Counted from the first letter of the stretch, positions 37,029-45,678 are shown. The stretch is 64,000 bases of DNA from Nesterenkonia halotolerans (GCF_014874065.1 NZ_JADBEE010000001.1:248001-312000), one strand, 5' to 3'. A program made the numbers and translations. Notes: a model not told the origin generated them from the sequence alone.

Positions 37029-38084
37029 ATGCCGACCAATGTCACTCCGCTGAGCCAGCGGACCCCCCAGCTCGGAGTGGGTCAGCTGCTCGAAGGTCTG
37101 AAGCCCTCCTTCCGGTTCTCCGAGGTGTCCTTCGACTCGTACATCCCCGACCCCGCACACCCTTCACAGGAGAAGGCGGTCACCGCGCTGCGCGAGTTCG
37201 CCGCCACTGCCGGACGCAAGACTGCCGCAGGGGGATTCTGGGGAAAGCTCTTCGGTCGCGGCGCAGCCGGCGCGCAGGAGCCTGCCGGGATCTACCTCGA
37301 CGGCGGCTTCGGCGTGGGCAAGACGCACCTGCTGGCCTCGCTCTATCACGCGGTCGAGGGTCAGCGCGCCTTCGGCACCTTCGTGGAGTACACGAACCTC
37401 GTCGGTGCCCTGTCCTTCCGGCGCACCGTGGACGTGCTCAGTGACTACACCCTGGTCTGCATCGACGAGTTCGAGCTTGACGACCCGGGCGACACGGTGC
37501 TGATGTCGCGGCTCATGCGTGAGCTCGCCGACGCCGGAGTGAAGCTCGCGGCCACCTCGAACACGCTGCCCGGGTCACTCGGGGAGGGTCGGTTCGCCGC
37601 CGCAGACTTCCAGCGCGAGATCCAGGTGCTGGCGGACCAGTTCACCGTCATCAAGGTTGACGGCGAGGACTACCGCCACCGTGGACTCCCCGAGGCGCCG
37701 GCCCCGCTGAGCAGCGGAGAGCTCGAAGACTTCGCCGCCGAGCACTACCCGGAGGCCGCGATCGCGGTGGATGACTTCGGCCCACTGTGCGAGCGGATGA
37801 CCAGCGTGCACCCCAGCCGGTATCGCCAGCTCGTGGATGACGTCGATGTGCTGGTGCTCAAGGACGTGGAGACCATCGAGGCACAGGCGCTGGCGCTGCG
37901 CTTCGTGGTGCTCGCCGACCGCCTCTATGACCAGGATGTGAAGATCGTCGCCTCGGGCGTGCCCTTCGACAAGCTCTTCACCGAAGAGATGATGTCCGGC
38001 GGATACATGAAGAAGTACCACCGCACCGTGTCCCGGCTGACTGCACTGGCCCGCGCCGGTCAGATGGGCGAGGAGACGCTGTAG
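37029..38084 (+). CDS. zapE: Cell division protein ZapE (AFG1-like ATPase)
   Basis: A 351-residue P-loop ATPase of the AFG1/ZapE family. Walker A is GGFGVGKTHLL (about residues 95-105), Walker B VCIDEFELDDPGD (about 145), and the arginine/sensor part ATSNTLPG, followed by the family-specific C-terminal region with RYRQLVDDVDVL. ZapE affects Z-ring stability in E. coli and the AFG1 relatives handle protein quality control in mitochondria; the role in actinobacteria is not settled. Leaderless start. Divergent from sseA. Confidence 0.88.
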   Translation: MPTNVTPLSQRTPQLGVGQLLEGLKPSFRFSEVSFDSYIPDPAHPSQEKAVTALREFAATAGRKTAAGGFWGKLFGRGAAGAQEPAGIYLDGGFGVGKTHLLASLYHAVEGQRAFGTFVEYTNLVGALSFRRTVDVLSDYTLVCIDEFELDDPGDTVLMSRLMRELADAGVKLAATSNTLPGSLGEGRFAAADFQREIQVLADQFTVIKVDGEDYRHRGLPEAPAPLSSGELEDFAAEHYPEAAIAVDDFGPLCERMTSVHPSRYRQLVDDVDVLVLKDVETIEAQALALRFVVLADRLYDQDVKIVASGVPFDKLFTEEMMSGGYMKKYHRTVSRLTALARAGQMGEETL

Positions 38085-38141
38085 CGATCGGCTTGAAGAG
38101 CCTGTTCGACTCACAGCTGGCGTCCAGGTTCTGCCCGAACA

Positions 38142-38170
38142 GTTAACAGACCAGTTAACGGCGTGTTCAC
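38142..38170 (+). promoter_or_regulatory. PHO-box-like direct repeats upstream of ppk2
   Basis: Three hexamers on one face: GTTAAC (38142-38147), GTTAAC (38154-38159) and GTTCAC (38165-38170), spaced 12 and 11 bases. Actinobacterial PhoP boxes are direct repeats of about 11 bases with a GTTCA core. The next gene, 50 bases downstream, is polyphosphate kinase 2, a fitting phosphate-regulated target. Confidence 0.5.
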
Positions 38171-38219
38171 GCACCTCTGCTTGGCTGGGGCGAGCCGAAT
38201 CTCGAGAAAGGCTGTTCTG

Positions 38220-39143
38220 ATGAATGATCCGATCTTTCAGGTCGACGGTACGGCGCGCAAGAATCTCCGCGAGTTCATCGACGAGCTGCGCGACGGCGGG
38301 TACACGGTCCAGGACGGTCACACCCCAGACCCGGATCTGATCGACCCGCAGGGCCGCGCCGTGGAGACCTGGCATGAGAACTACCCCTACGCCGAGCGGC
38401 TCGGTCGAGATGTCTATGAGATCGAGAAGTACCACCTGCAGGTGGAGCTGCTGAAGTTCCAGTACTGGGCCGAGGACTACGGGCTCAAGCATGTGCTGGT
38501 CTTTGAAGGACGTGACGCCGCGGGCAAGGGCGGCACGATCAAGCGCTTCACCGAGCATCTGAACCCGCGCACGGCGCGCGTGGTGGCGCTGAACCGCCCT
38601 TCGGACAGGGAACTCGGACAGTGGTACTTCCAACGCTACGTGGACCATCTGCCCACCGCCGGGGAGATGGTGCTCTTCGACCGGTCCTGGTACAACCGGG
38701 CCGGGGTGGAGCGCGTCATGGGCTTCTCCTCGGAGCAGGAGTACGAGGTGTTCATGCGGCAGGCTCCGCAGTTCGAGCAGATGCTCGTCGACGCCGGCAT
38801 CCACCTGACGAAGTTCTGGTTCTCTGTCACGCAGCAGGAGCAGCGCACCCGCTTCGCCATTCGGCAGATCGACCCCGTCCGGCAGTGGAAGCTCTCTCCC
38901 ATGGACCTGGAGTCTCTCGACCGCTGGGAGGACTACACCGAGGCGAAGGAAGAGATGTTCCGGCGCACGGACACCGACCACGCGCCGTGGATGACGATCA
39001 AGTCCAATGACAAGAAGCGTGCCCGGCTCAACGCGATGCGGTGTTTCCTCTCCCAGTTCGAATACGAGGGCAAGGACCACGAGATCGTGGGGGAACCCGA
39101 CCCGCTGATCGTCCGCCGCGGCCGCGACGCCGTGGGCGACTGA
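38220..39143 (+). CDS. ppk2: Polyphosphate kinase 2 (class I PPK2)
   Basis: A 307-residue PPK2 that transfers phosphate between polyphosphate and nucleoside diphosphates, mostly making GTP or ATP from polyphosphate. Seen: Walker A FEGRDAAGKGGTI (about residues 98-110), the lid-associated NRPSDRELGQWYFQRYV, and Walker B FDRSWYNRAGVERVMG. Single-domain length fits class I (NDP-phosphorylating). Start ATG at 38220 is chosen because it starts the conserved N-terminus and has GAGAAAGG upstream; the open frame from 38163 would run through the repeat region. Upstream repeats (38142-38170) point to phosphate control. Confidence 0.93.
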   Translation: MNDPIFQVDGTARKNLREFIDELRDGGYTVQDGHTPDPDLIDPQGRAVETWHENYPYAERLGRDVYEIEKYHLQVELLKFQYWAEDYGLKHVLVFEGRDAAGKGGTIKRFTEHLNPRTARVVALNRPSDRELGQWYFQRYVDHLPTAGEMVLFDRSWYNRAGVERVMGFSSEQEYEVFMRQAPQFEQMLVDAGIHLTKFWFSVTQQEQRTRFAIRQIDPVRQWKLSPMDLESLDRWEDYTEAKEEMFRRTDTDHAPWMTIKSNDKKRARLNAMRCFLSQFEYEGKDHEIVGEPDPLIVRRGRDAVGD

Positions 39144-39154
39144 TACCCGCATCG

Positions 39155-39175
39155 CCGGGCAACGGGCCTGCCCGG
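39155..39175 (+). terminator. Short hairpin after ppk2, candidate terminator
   Basis: CCGGGCA and TGCCCGG form a perfect 7-bp stem with a 7-base loop, 11 bases after the ppk2 stop. No T-run follows. Confidence 0.35.
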
Positions 39176-39186
39176 GGTCGAAGCGG

Positions 39187-39357
39187 TAGAGTGAATGTGC
39201 TCGCCACGCGAACATCGAGGTTCACGATGGCGGGATTCCATGTCAGCCGAGCGAGCGCACCGCGCCTCGCAGACGTGGGCGGGACTCGCGACACTGCAGC
39301 GCCCACCCTGCCTGGATGGGAAGAGACTGTCTGTTTGACCTCGACGAAGGAGAATGC
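39187..39357 (+). promoter_or_regulatory. Promoter and long leader of gndA with a possible leader ORF
   Basis: TAGAGT at 39187-39192 is the best -10 candidate, which implies a leader of about 160 bases. An open frame starts at GTG 39197 (54 codons) and its stop codon overlaps the gndA ATG (ATGA at 39358-39361). Its third-position GC is lower than in real genes nearby, so it may be non-coding leader. Confidence 0.35.
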
Positions 39358-40818
39358 ATGAGTGCCCACATCGGAGTGACCGGCCTAGCCGTGATGGGAG
39401 CCAACCTGGCTCGCAATCTGGCTCGAAACGGCTACACCGTAGCCCTGCACAATCGCTCTGCATCGCGCACCGACGCGCTCCTTCAGGCCCACGGCAGCGA
39501 GGGCGAATTCATCCGCACCGGGACGCTCGCCGAACTGGTGGAGTCCCTTGAGCGCCCCCGCCGAGTCCTGATCATGGTCAAGGCCGGCGCCCCCGTGGAT
39601 GCTGTCATCGAGGATCTCGTCCCGCTGCTGGACGAGGGTGACATCATCATCGACGGCGGAAACTCCTTCTTCGAAGAGACCCGCCGCCGCGAGGAGACTC
39701 TGCGCGCCAAGGGTCTGCACTTCGTCGGCGTGGGCGTCTCCGGCGGTGAGGAGGGTGCCCTGAACGGGCCCTCCATCATGCCCGGCGGCTCCCGCGAGTC
39801 CTACGACTCCCTGGGCCCGATGCTTGAGACGATCTCCGCCAAGTACAACGGTGAACCATGCTGCACCTGGATCGGCACCGATGGTGCCGGGCACTACGTC
39901 AAGATGGTCCACAACGGCATCGAATACGCCGACATGCAGGTCATCGGTGAAGCCTTCGATCTGATGCGCTCCCTGGCCGGAATCGAGCCGCGCGAGCAGG
40001 CCGGCGTCTTCCGTGAGTGGAACACCACCGATCTCGCCTCTTACCTGATCGAGATCACCGCCGAGGTCCTCGAGCAGGAGGATGAGACCACAGGCCACCC
40101 GCTCGTGGACGTCGTGGTCGACTCCGCCGGACAGAAGGGCACAGGACGCTGGACGGCGATCTCCGGACTGGAGGTCGGCTCCCCGGTGACGGCCATCGCT
40201 GAGTCCGTCTTCGCACGATCCATCTCCTCGCAGCGAGAGCTGCGCGCGGTCACCAACGCCACCTTCAGCGCAGGCATCGATGAGACGCTCTCCGCCCAGG
40301 AGAAGTACGGCAGTGCGGAGGACCGCCAGGACTTCGTCGAAGATGTCCGCCGCGCGCTCTACGCCTCCAAACTGGTCGCCTACGCGCAGGGCCTGGACAT
40401 GCTGGTCGCCGCCGGCGAGGAGTTCGGCTGGGAGCTGGACCTCAAGGCCATCGCGTCGCTCTGGCGGGCCGGGTGCATCATCCGCGCCGATCTGCTGGAC
40501 ACCATCATGAAGGCCTACGACGCCCCCCGCGAGGAGCAGCCGAAGAACCTGCTGCTCGCCCCGGAGTTCAACGAAGCGATCAACGAGTGCCTCCCCGCCT
40601 GGCGCCGCGTCGTGGCCGCCGCCGCGACCTACGGCGTGCCGGCACCGGTGTTCTCCTCCTCGCTGGCCTATTACGACAGCCTGCGCCGCGATCGCCTGCC
40701 AGCGGCGTTGACCCAGGGTCTGCGTGACTACTTCGGTGCGCACACCTACCAGCGGGTGGACAAGGAAGGGACCTTCCACACCCAGTGGTCGGGTGACCGC
40801 GGCGAGATCGAGGCCTGA
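39358..40818 (+). CDS. gndA: 6-phosphogluconate dehydrogenase, NADP-dependent, decarboxylating
   Basis: Oxidises 6-phosphogluconate to ribulose 5-phosphate, CO2 and NADPH in the pentose phosphate pathway. The 486-residue protein is the long homodimeric form: GLAVMGANLARNLA cofactor motif, GVGVSGGEEGALNGPSIMPGG substrate loop, GHYVKMVHNGIEY with the catalytic Lys, and the all-helical C-terminal half with DVVVDSAGQKGTGRWT. AAGGAG lies 5 bases before the ATG at 39358, so this start is preferred to 39316. It takes the product of gluconokinase (56784-57389). Confidence 0.96.
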   Translation: MSAHIGVTGLAVMGANLARNLARNGYTVALHNRSASRTDALLQAHGSEGEFIRTGTLAELVESLERPRRVLIMVKAGAPVDAVIEDLVPLLDEGDIIIDGGNSFFEETRRREETLRAKGLHFVGVGVSGGEEGALNGPSIMPGGSRESYDSLGPMLETISAKYNGEPCCTWIGTDGAGHYVKMVHNGIEYADMQVIGEAFDLMRSLAGIEPREQAGVFREWNTTDLASYLIEITAEVLEQEDETTGHPLVDVVVDSAGQKGTGRWTAISGLEVGSPVTAIAESVFARSISSQRELRAVTNATFSAGIDETLSAQEKYGSAEDRQDFVEDVRRALYASKLVAYAQGLDMLVAAGEEFGWELDLKAIASLWRAGCIIRADLLDTIMKAYDAPREEQPKNLLLAPEFNEAINECLPAWRRVVAAAATYGVPAPVFSSSLAYYDSLRRDRLPAALTQGLRDYFGAHTYQRVDKEGTFHTQWSGDRGEIEA

Positions 40819-40884
40819 ACCTCTGCTGGGCAGAAGGGTTCCCGCGCGACGGGGTCGGTTCGCTGACCTGCTCGCGGTGAACCC

Positions 40885-41976
40885 ATGATCCTGCCCGCCA
40901 CAGGCCTGCTGGCCCAGCTGGGTGCCGCCTCTCCACTGGTGGCGGCACCCATGGCCGGCGGGCCGAGCCGACCCGAGCTGGTACTTGCAGCCTCCCGAGC
41001 CGGAGGACTGGGGTTCCTTGCGGGCGGATACAAGAACGCCGCACAGCTTCAGGCGCAGATCAGCGCGGTGCAGTCTGAGACCTCGCTGTTCGGAGTCAAC
41101 CTCTTCGTGCCGAACCCCGTCCCCGTGAGCCGCCAAGACTTCGCGCGGTACCGCTCGGAGCTTCAACGGTGGATCAGGCAGTACGTGGACCGGGCGCATG
41201 ACGCGGAAGAGACGTCTGACCGCGCGCATGTGGCTGAGGTGGCCCTGCCGATTGATGCCCGGGTCGACGACGACGCCTGGGACGAAAAGCTCGCGCTGCT
41301 GGAGGAACAGCCGGTCCCGGTGGTGTGCCTGACCTTCGGACTCCCCGCCGAGCAGGACATGCGACGCCTACAGGCCACTGGTGCCACGGTGGTGGTCACG
41401 GTCACCGATGCCAGCGAGGCCGCACGTGCCCAGGCAGCCGGGGCCGACGGGCTGATCGTCCAGTCCACCGCGGCCGGAGGGCATCACGGAAGCTGGACTC
41501 CGGTGCGCAAACCAGAGCAGGTCAGTCTGCGGCAGCTTCTGGCGAATGTCCGTGTCCGCAGCGATCTGCCGCTCTGGGCCGCAGGGGGACTGTCCACGCC
41601 AGAGGCCGTGCACGCCGTGCTGGCACATGGCGCGGAGGCTGCTGCGGTGGGCACCGTGCTGCTGCGTTCGGGTGAAAGCGGTGCCCAGGTCGCGCACCAA
41701 CAGGCGCTGGCGGAGGCGAGTCCGGAACTTTCGACCGTGGTGACCACGGCCTTCTCCGGGCGGCCGGCGCGCGCCCTGCCCAATGCTTTCACCGCCGATC
41801 TCACGGCCCAGGCACCATTGGGCTTTCCCGCGCTGCATCACCTGACGGCGTCGTTGCGTCGTGCCTTTGCCGAGGTCGGAGATCCGGAGGGTCTCAATCT
41901 GTGGGCCGGCACCGGGTTCGCCGAGGCTCGCCAGGAGCCGGCAGAGGTGATCCTGCGTCGGCTTGCGGGGCAGTGA
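40885..41976 (+). CDS. Nitronate monooxygenase (2-nitropropane dioxygenase family)
   Basis: A 363-residue FMN-dependent TIM-barrel enzyme that oxidises nitronates such as propionate 3-nitronate. Seen: VAAPMAGGPSRPELVLAASRAGGLGFLAGGY at the N-terminus, GADGLIVQSTAAGGHHGSW with the catalytic His region, and LPLWAAGGLSTPEAVHAVLAHGAEAAAVGT for phosphate binding. The ribosome site before the ATG is weak. It stands alone, 66 bases after gndA, and converges with cysE. Relatives include enoyl reductases of the FabK type, so the substrate is not certain. Confidence 0.85.
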   Translation: MILPATGLLAQLGAASPLVAAPMAGGPSRPELVLAASRAGGLGFLAGGYKNAAQLQAQISAVQSETSLFGVNLFVPNPVPVSRQDFARYRSELQRWIRQYVDRAHDAEETSDRAHVAEVALPIDARVDDDAWDEKLALLEEQPVPVVCLTFGLPAEQDMRRLQATGATVVVTVTDASEAARAQAAGADGLIVQSTAAGGHHGSWTPVRKPEQVSLRQLLANVRVRSDLPLWAAGGLSTPEAVHAVLAHGAEAAAVGTVLLRSGESGAQVAHQQALAEASPELSTVVTTAFSGRPARALPNAFTADLTAQAPLGFPALHHLTASLRRAFAEVGDPEGLNLWAGTGFAEARQEPAEVILRRLAGQ

Positions 41977-42006
41977 CGCCGCTCAGATCAACGGCAGCAG
42001 GGCCGC

Positions 42007-42594
42007 TCAGATGAACAGTGCCGGATCCAGCGCGTACTCTGCCGGATCGACGTGTGGCTTCTTCTCGGCCACGCCTCGCTGACGCGCCTTGGCCGGGATG
42101 CCGGTGAGGATCGAGTCCGGCGGTGAGGACTTCACCACCACGGCGTTTGCACCTACGGCAGAGCCCGCCCCGATCTCCACCGGTCCGATGACTTTCGCTC
42201 CGGCGCCCACCACGACTCCATCGCGCAGCGTCGGATGTCGTTTGGTGTGCTCCAGGGACCGGCCACCCAGGGTGACGCCCTGGTAGAGCATGCAGTCGTC
42301 GCCGATCTCAGCGGTCTCACCGATCACCACGCCCATTCCGTGGTCGATGAAGAATCGCCGGCCGATCTGGGCCCCGGGATGGATCTCTATTCCTGTGAGC
42401 CCGCGGGTGAACTGGGAGAGCACCCGCGCCGGCGTCTTGAGGCCGTCGTGGCGCCACATGCGGTGTGCCACCCGATGGGACCACACCGCATGCAGGCCCG
42501 AGTAGACGAGGACGACTTCGGCGGAGCTGCGGGCCGCAGGGTCGTGTTCACGCGCAGCCTTGATGTCCTCGCGCAGACGCTTCAGTAGGCCCAA
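42007..42594 (-). CDS. cysE: Serine O-acetyltransferase
   Basis: Makes O-acetyl-L-serine from serine and acetyl-CoA, the acceptor for sulphide in cysteine synthesis. The 195-residue protein has the EpsC/CysE layout: an N-terminal helical part and a left-handed beta-helix of hexapeptide repeats ([29 protein letters not shown], then [10 protein letters not shown]). H and D of FIDHGMG belong to the active site. It begins at TTG (42594) with AAAGG 10 bases upstream. Third gene of msrA-cysK-cysE. Confidence 0.93.
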   Translation of the reverse strand: MGLLKRLREDIKAAREHDPAARSSAEVVLVYSGLHAVWSHRVAHRMWRHDGLKTPARVLSQFTRGLTGIEIHPGAQIGRRFFIDHGMGVVIGETAEIGDDCMLYQGVTLGGRSLEHTKRHPTLRDGVVVGAGAKVIGPVEIGAGSAVGANAVVVKSSPPDSILTGIPAKARQRGVAEKKPHVDPAEYALDPALFI

Positions 42595-42665
42595 GGGGTC
42601 ATCACCTTTCGGGGTAGATCAGAGGGGATGCACGCCGGAGCGCGGCGTGGCGGTGCAGGCCGAGA

Positions 42666-43601
42666 TCAGCCGCGGATGTCTTCGTAGAGCAGCGTGGAGA
42701 TGTATCGCTCCCCGAAGTCGCAGGCGATGGTCACGATGAGCTTGTCGCGGTTCTCCTCGCGGGAGGCCAGCTCCAGTGCGGCCGCGATGTTCGCGCCGGT
42801 GGAGATGCCACCCAGGATTCCCTCCTGCATTCCCAGGTCCCGCGCCATCGTGACGGCCTTCTCGAGGTTCGCCTGATAGACCTCGTCATAGATCTCCTGG
42901 TCCAGGATGTCCGGGACGAAGTTCGGACCGATGCCCTGGATCTTGTGCGGCCCCGCCTTGCCGCCGGAGAGGATGGGGGAGTCCTCGGGCTCGACCGCTA
43001 CCAGGTGGATTCCGGGCTTGTACTCCTTGAGCCGACGACCGGCACCTGTGATCGTGCCGCCGGTGCCGATGCCGGCGATGAAGATGTCGACCTCGCCGTC
43101 GGTGTCGCGCCAGATCTCTTCTCCGGTGGTCCGATAGTGCGCCGCAGGGTTCGCCTCATTGGCGAACTGTCGGGCCCAGATGGAGTTCTCGGTCTCCTCG
43201 ACGATGGACTTGGCGCGCTCCACGGCGCCGCGCATGCCCTCAGCTCCGGGAGTCAGGACGATCTCGGCGCCATAGGCGCGCAGCATCACTCGACGCTCGG
43301 TGGACATGGTCTCCGGCATGGTCAGCACCACCCGGTATCCACGCGCGGCTCCGACCATCGCCAGCGCGATTCCGGTGTTGCCGGAGGTGCCCTCCACAAT
43401 GGTCCCGCCGGGCTTGAGCATTCCCGAGGCTTCAGCGGCGTCGACGATGGCAGCACCGATGCGGTCCTTGATGGAGCTCGCCGGCGAGTAGAACTCGAGC
43501 TTCACGGCGATGTTGCCGGGCAGGTCTGCTCCCAGGCGGTTGAGCCGCACGAGGGGAGTGTTGCCGACTGCCTGGGTGATGTCGTCAAGAATCTTGGCCA
43601 T
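42666..43601 (-). CDS. cysK: Cysteine synthase A (O-acetylserine sulfhydrylase)
   Basis: PLP enzyme that makes cysteine from O-acetylserine and sulphide. The 311-residue protein carries the Schiff-base lysine in SPASSIKDRIG (K about 43), the phosphate loop SGNTGIALA-type (EGTSGNTG, about 69-76), and GIGTGGTITGAGR. The ATG at 43601 overlaps the msrA stop codon (TAATG) and has AAAGG upstream, so it is chosen over the longer frame to 43637. It works directly with CysE encoded downstream. Confidence 0.95.
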   Translation of the reverse strand: MAKILDDITQAVGNTPLVRLNRLGADLPGNIAVKLEFYSPASSIKDRIGAAIVDAAEASGMLKPGGTIVEGTSGNTGIALAMVGAARGYRVVLTMPETMSTERRVMLRAYGAEIVLTPGAEGMRGAVERAKSIVEETENSIWARQFANEANPAAHYRTTGEEIWRDTDGEVDIFIAGIGTGGTITGAGRRLKEYKPGIHLVAVEPEDSPILSGGKAGPHKIQGIGPNFVPDILDQEIYDEVYQANLEKAVTMARDLGMQEGILGGISTGANIAAALELASREENRDKLIVTIACDFGERYISTLLYEDIRG

Positions 43602-44155
43602 TAGTGGGTGGACCTTTCTTCCTCGGGTTTCAACCATGAAGCATAGTCTCTGCGGAGCTTCGCGACCTTGGGGTCGATGATGACCTGACAGTATCCGACT
43701 TCGGGTCGACGGGAGTGGAAGTCCTGGTGGACCTCCTCGGCCTCGTACACCGGTCCCAACGGTTCCAGGGTCGTCACGATGGGCTGATCGAAGGAGTCCT
43801 GCGCGCGTTGGATGGCGGCGGCGAACTCCTCATGCTCGTCCTCGGTGGAGTAGAACATCGCGGAACGGTACTGGGTGCCCACGTCGTAGCCCTGGCGGTT
43901 CAAGGTCGTCGGGTCGTGGCTGGAGAAGAAGACGTCGTGGAGCACCTGGTCGGGGAGCACGGCGGGGTCGTAGCTGATCTCCACCGCCTCGGCATGTCCG
44001 GTGCCTCCCGAGGCCACGGCCTCGTAGACGGCGGGGCCGGTGCCTCCGGTGTAGACGCTGCGGACAGAGTGGACCCCGCTGAGCCTGCGCGCCACGGAAT
44101 CCAGGCACCAGAAGCAGCCTGCGGCGAGGACCACGGTCTTGAGTGAGTTCTCCAT
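43601..44155 (-). CDS. msrA: Peptide-methionine (S)-S-oxide reductase MsrA
   Basis: Reduces methionine-S-sulphoxide. The 184-residue protein has the catalytic GCFWC (about residues 13-17), the VGYTGG-equivalent SVYTGGTGPAVYEAVASGGTGHAEAVEI, and FFSSHDPTTLNRQGYDVGTQYRSAMFY. The ATG at 44155 is preferred (GGAAGG 11 bases upstream); a GTG at 44164 in frame is too close to that site. First gene of a run with cysK and cysE, linking repair of oxidised methionine with cysteine supply. Confidence 0.93.
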   Translation of the reverse strand: MENSLKTVVLAAGCFWCLDSVARRLSGVHSVRSVYTGGTGPAVYEAVASGGTGHAEAVEISYDPAVLPDQVLHDVFFSSHDPTTLNRQGYDVGTQYRSAMFYSTEDEHEEFAAAIQRAQDSFDQPIVTTLEPLGPVYEAEEVHQDFHSRRPEVGYCQVIIDPKVAKLRRDYASWLKPEEERSTH

Positions 44156-44205
44156 GACAGGCACAACCTTCCGTGTGCCGCGCTGTATTCCTGAGCAGTT
44201 CCCTG

Positions 44206-44211
44206 TAGAAC
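44206..44211 (+). promoter_or_regulatory. -10-like box (TAGAAC) of the Nif3-type gene, leaderless
   Basis: TAGAAC, one base off TANNNT, with 6 bases to the ATG at 44218. Confidence 0.4.
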
Positions 44212-44217
44212 TGAGTC

Positions 44218-45105
44218 ATGTCCTCGAGCCCAGTCCCGCGTCCGGTTCAGTCCTCCACCGGCGGCCCGGCGCCGCTGCTCGAGGAGGTGCTCAGCATCGC
44301 GGAGGAGCTGTGGCCTCAGGCGCTGGCGGAATCCTGGGATGCCGTGGGTCTGGTCACCGGTCGCCGCGACCGTTCGGTGCGGCGCATCCACTTCGCTGTG
44401 GACCCTGTGCAGGCTGTGGTGACCGAGGCCTGCACGAGTGGGGCCGATCTGCTGATCACTCATCACCCCTTGCTGCTGCGCGGGGTGCATTCGGTGGAGG
44501 CGGGACACTTCAAAGGCGGACTGGTCCACGATCTCATCGAGGCCGGCTGTGCGCTGCTGAGCGCCCACACGAATTCTGACTCTGCGATGGGGGGAGTCAA
44601 CGACGTCCTCGCCGGTCTTCTGGGGGTCCAGGACACGGAGCCGCTGCGCCCTGCCGAGGCAGGGCTTGCCGCCGAGGGCCTGGGACGCATCGGCACCCTC
44701 GCTGCCCCCGTCACTCTCTCCGACTTCGCCTCCACGGTCTTCTCGGTCCTGCCGTCGGTGGCGGGAGGCGTGCGAGTCGCCGGGGACAGGGATGCCCTGG
44801 TCCAGCGCGTCGCGCTGTGCGGAGGTGCCGGCGATTCACTGCTGGACGCGGCGGTGCGGGCCCAGGCAGATGTCTTCCTGACTGCCGACCTGCGTCATCA
44901 CCCAGCCTCTGAGGCGCGCGAGGCCGCCGCCCAGCAGCGCCCCTATCTGATCGACGTCTCTCACTTTGCCTCCGAATGGCTGTGGCTGCCGGCGGCGGCG
45001 GAGGCGCTGGACCGCGCGCTGAACGATCGCGGCTACGATGTTGAGGTCGTGGTCAGCGGCATCAACACCGATCCTTGGGACTTCGTCCTGACCCCGGGGC
45101 ACTGA
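44218..45105 (+). CDS. Nif3-like dinuclear metal centre protein
   Basis: A 295-residue member of the NIF3/YbgI family, hexameric proteins with a di-metal site. Metal ligands are visible: DLLITHHPLLLRGV (two His), NSDSAMGGVNDVLA (Asp), and the C-terminal LIDVSHFASEWLWLP (His and Glu). The 295 length is the short form without the central PII-like insert. The biochemical role is not known despite the old annotation as GTP cyclohydrolase I type 2. A leaderless start is probable. Confidence 0.88.
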   Translation: MSSSPVPRPVQSSTGGPAPLLEEVLSIAEELWPQALAESWDAVGLVTGRRDRSVRRIHFAVDPVQAVVTEACTSGADLLITHHPLLLRGVHSVEAGHFKGGLVHDLIEAGCALLSAHTNSDSAMGGVNDVLAGLLGVQDTEPLRPAEAGLAAEGLGRIGTLAAPVTLSDFASTVFSVLPSVAGGVRVAGDRDALVQRVALCGGAGDSLLDAAVRAQADVFLTADLRHHPASEAREAAAQQRPYLIDVSHFASEWLWLPAAAEALDRALNDRGYDVEVVVSGINTDPWDFVLTPGH

Positions 45106-45157
45106 CTTCAGTCCCCACCCCGGTGGCGTCAGTCCTGACCCCGGCACACCGACACTC

Positions 45158-45172
45158 GCCCCGAACCGGGGC
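45158..45172 (+). terminator. Small hairpin between nif3-type gene and RNase HI gene
   Basis: GCCCCG-AAC-CGGGGC, a perfect 6-bp stem with a 3-base loop, without a T-run. It lies in a C/G-rich gap that also holds a short repeated string (GTCCTGACCCCGG at 45085-45097 and 45132-45144). Confidence 0.3.
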
Positions 45173-45219
45173 GGGAAACAGTCCGCCAGCAAACAGCAGT
45201 CCATGAAGGTGCGTGAGCC

Positions 45220-45672
45220 ATGACCACTCTGTTCGTCGAGGCCGACGGCGGAAGCCGCGGCAATCCAGGCATCGCCGGCTCCGGGGCCCTGGTCCGAAAT
45301 GAACAGGGCCAGATCCTGGCGACCAAAGCCACCCCGCTGGGGAAGGCGAGCAACAACGTCGCCGAGTACACCGGGCTCATAGAAGGTCTGCGGCTCGCAC
45401 GTGACCTGGACCCGGAGGCCTTCGTGGAGGTCAGACTGGACTCCAAGCTCGTGGTGGAGCAGATGAGCGGACGCTGGAAGATCAAGCACGAGGACATGAA
45501 GCGCCTTGCCGCCGAGGCCGCCACCATCCTGCCGCCTCTGCAGGTCCGGTACACCTGGATCCCGCGCAAGGACAACGGCGACGCCGACGCCCTCAGCAAT
45601 GAAGCAATGGACGCCTGCGCCGCCGGTGTCGAGTGGGATCCCAGCAGAAGTCGTATCCGACCGCAGGGCTGA
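45220..45672 (+). CDS. Ribonuclease HI family protein
   Basis: A 150-residue RNase H fold. Acidic catalytic residues are placed as expected: Asp in EADGGSRGNPG (residue 9), Glu in VAEYTGLIEGL (about 48), Asp in VRLDSKLVVEQ (about 72) and a late Asp in NGDADALSNEA (about 127). This is the actinobacterial/archaeal RNase HI type (Rv2228c N-terminal-like) but without the fused acid phosphatase domain. It would cut RNA in RNA-DNA hybrids. Convergent with the GAPDH gene (6-base gap). Confidence 0.9.
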   Translation: MTTLFVEADGGSRGNPGIAGSGALVRNEQGQILATKATPLGKASNNVAEYTGLIEGLRLARDLDPEAFVEVRLDSKLVVEQMSGRWKIKHEDMKRLAAEAATILPPLQVRYTWIPRKDNGDADALSNEAMDACAAGVEWDPSRSRIRPQG

Positions 45673-45678
45673 TCTGCC

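Noticed and set aside
37575..39215. Open frame of 546 codons on the minus strand over zapE-ppk2
   Set aside because: Shadow of two well-supported genes on the plus strand, spanning their intergenic promoter region.
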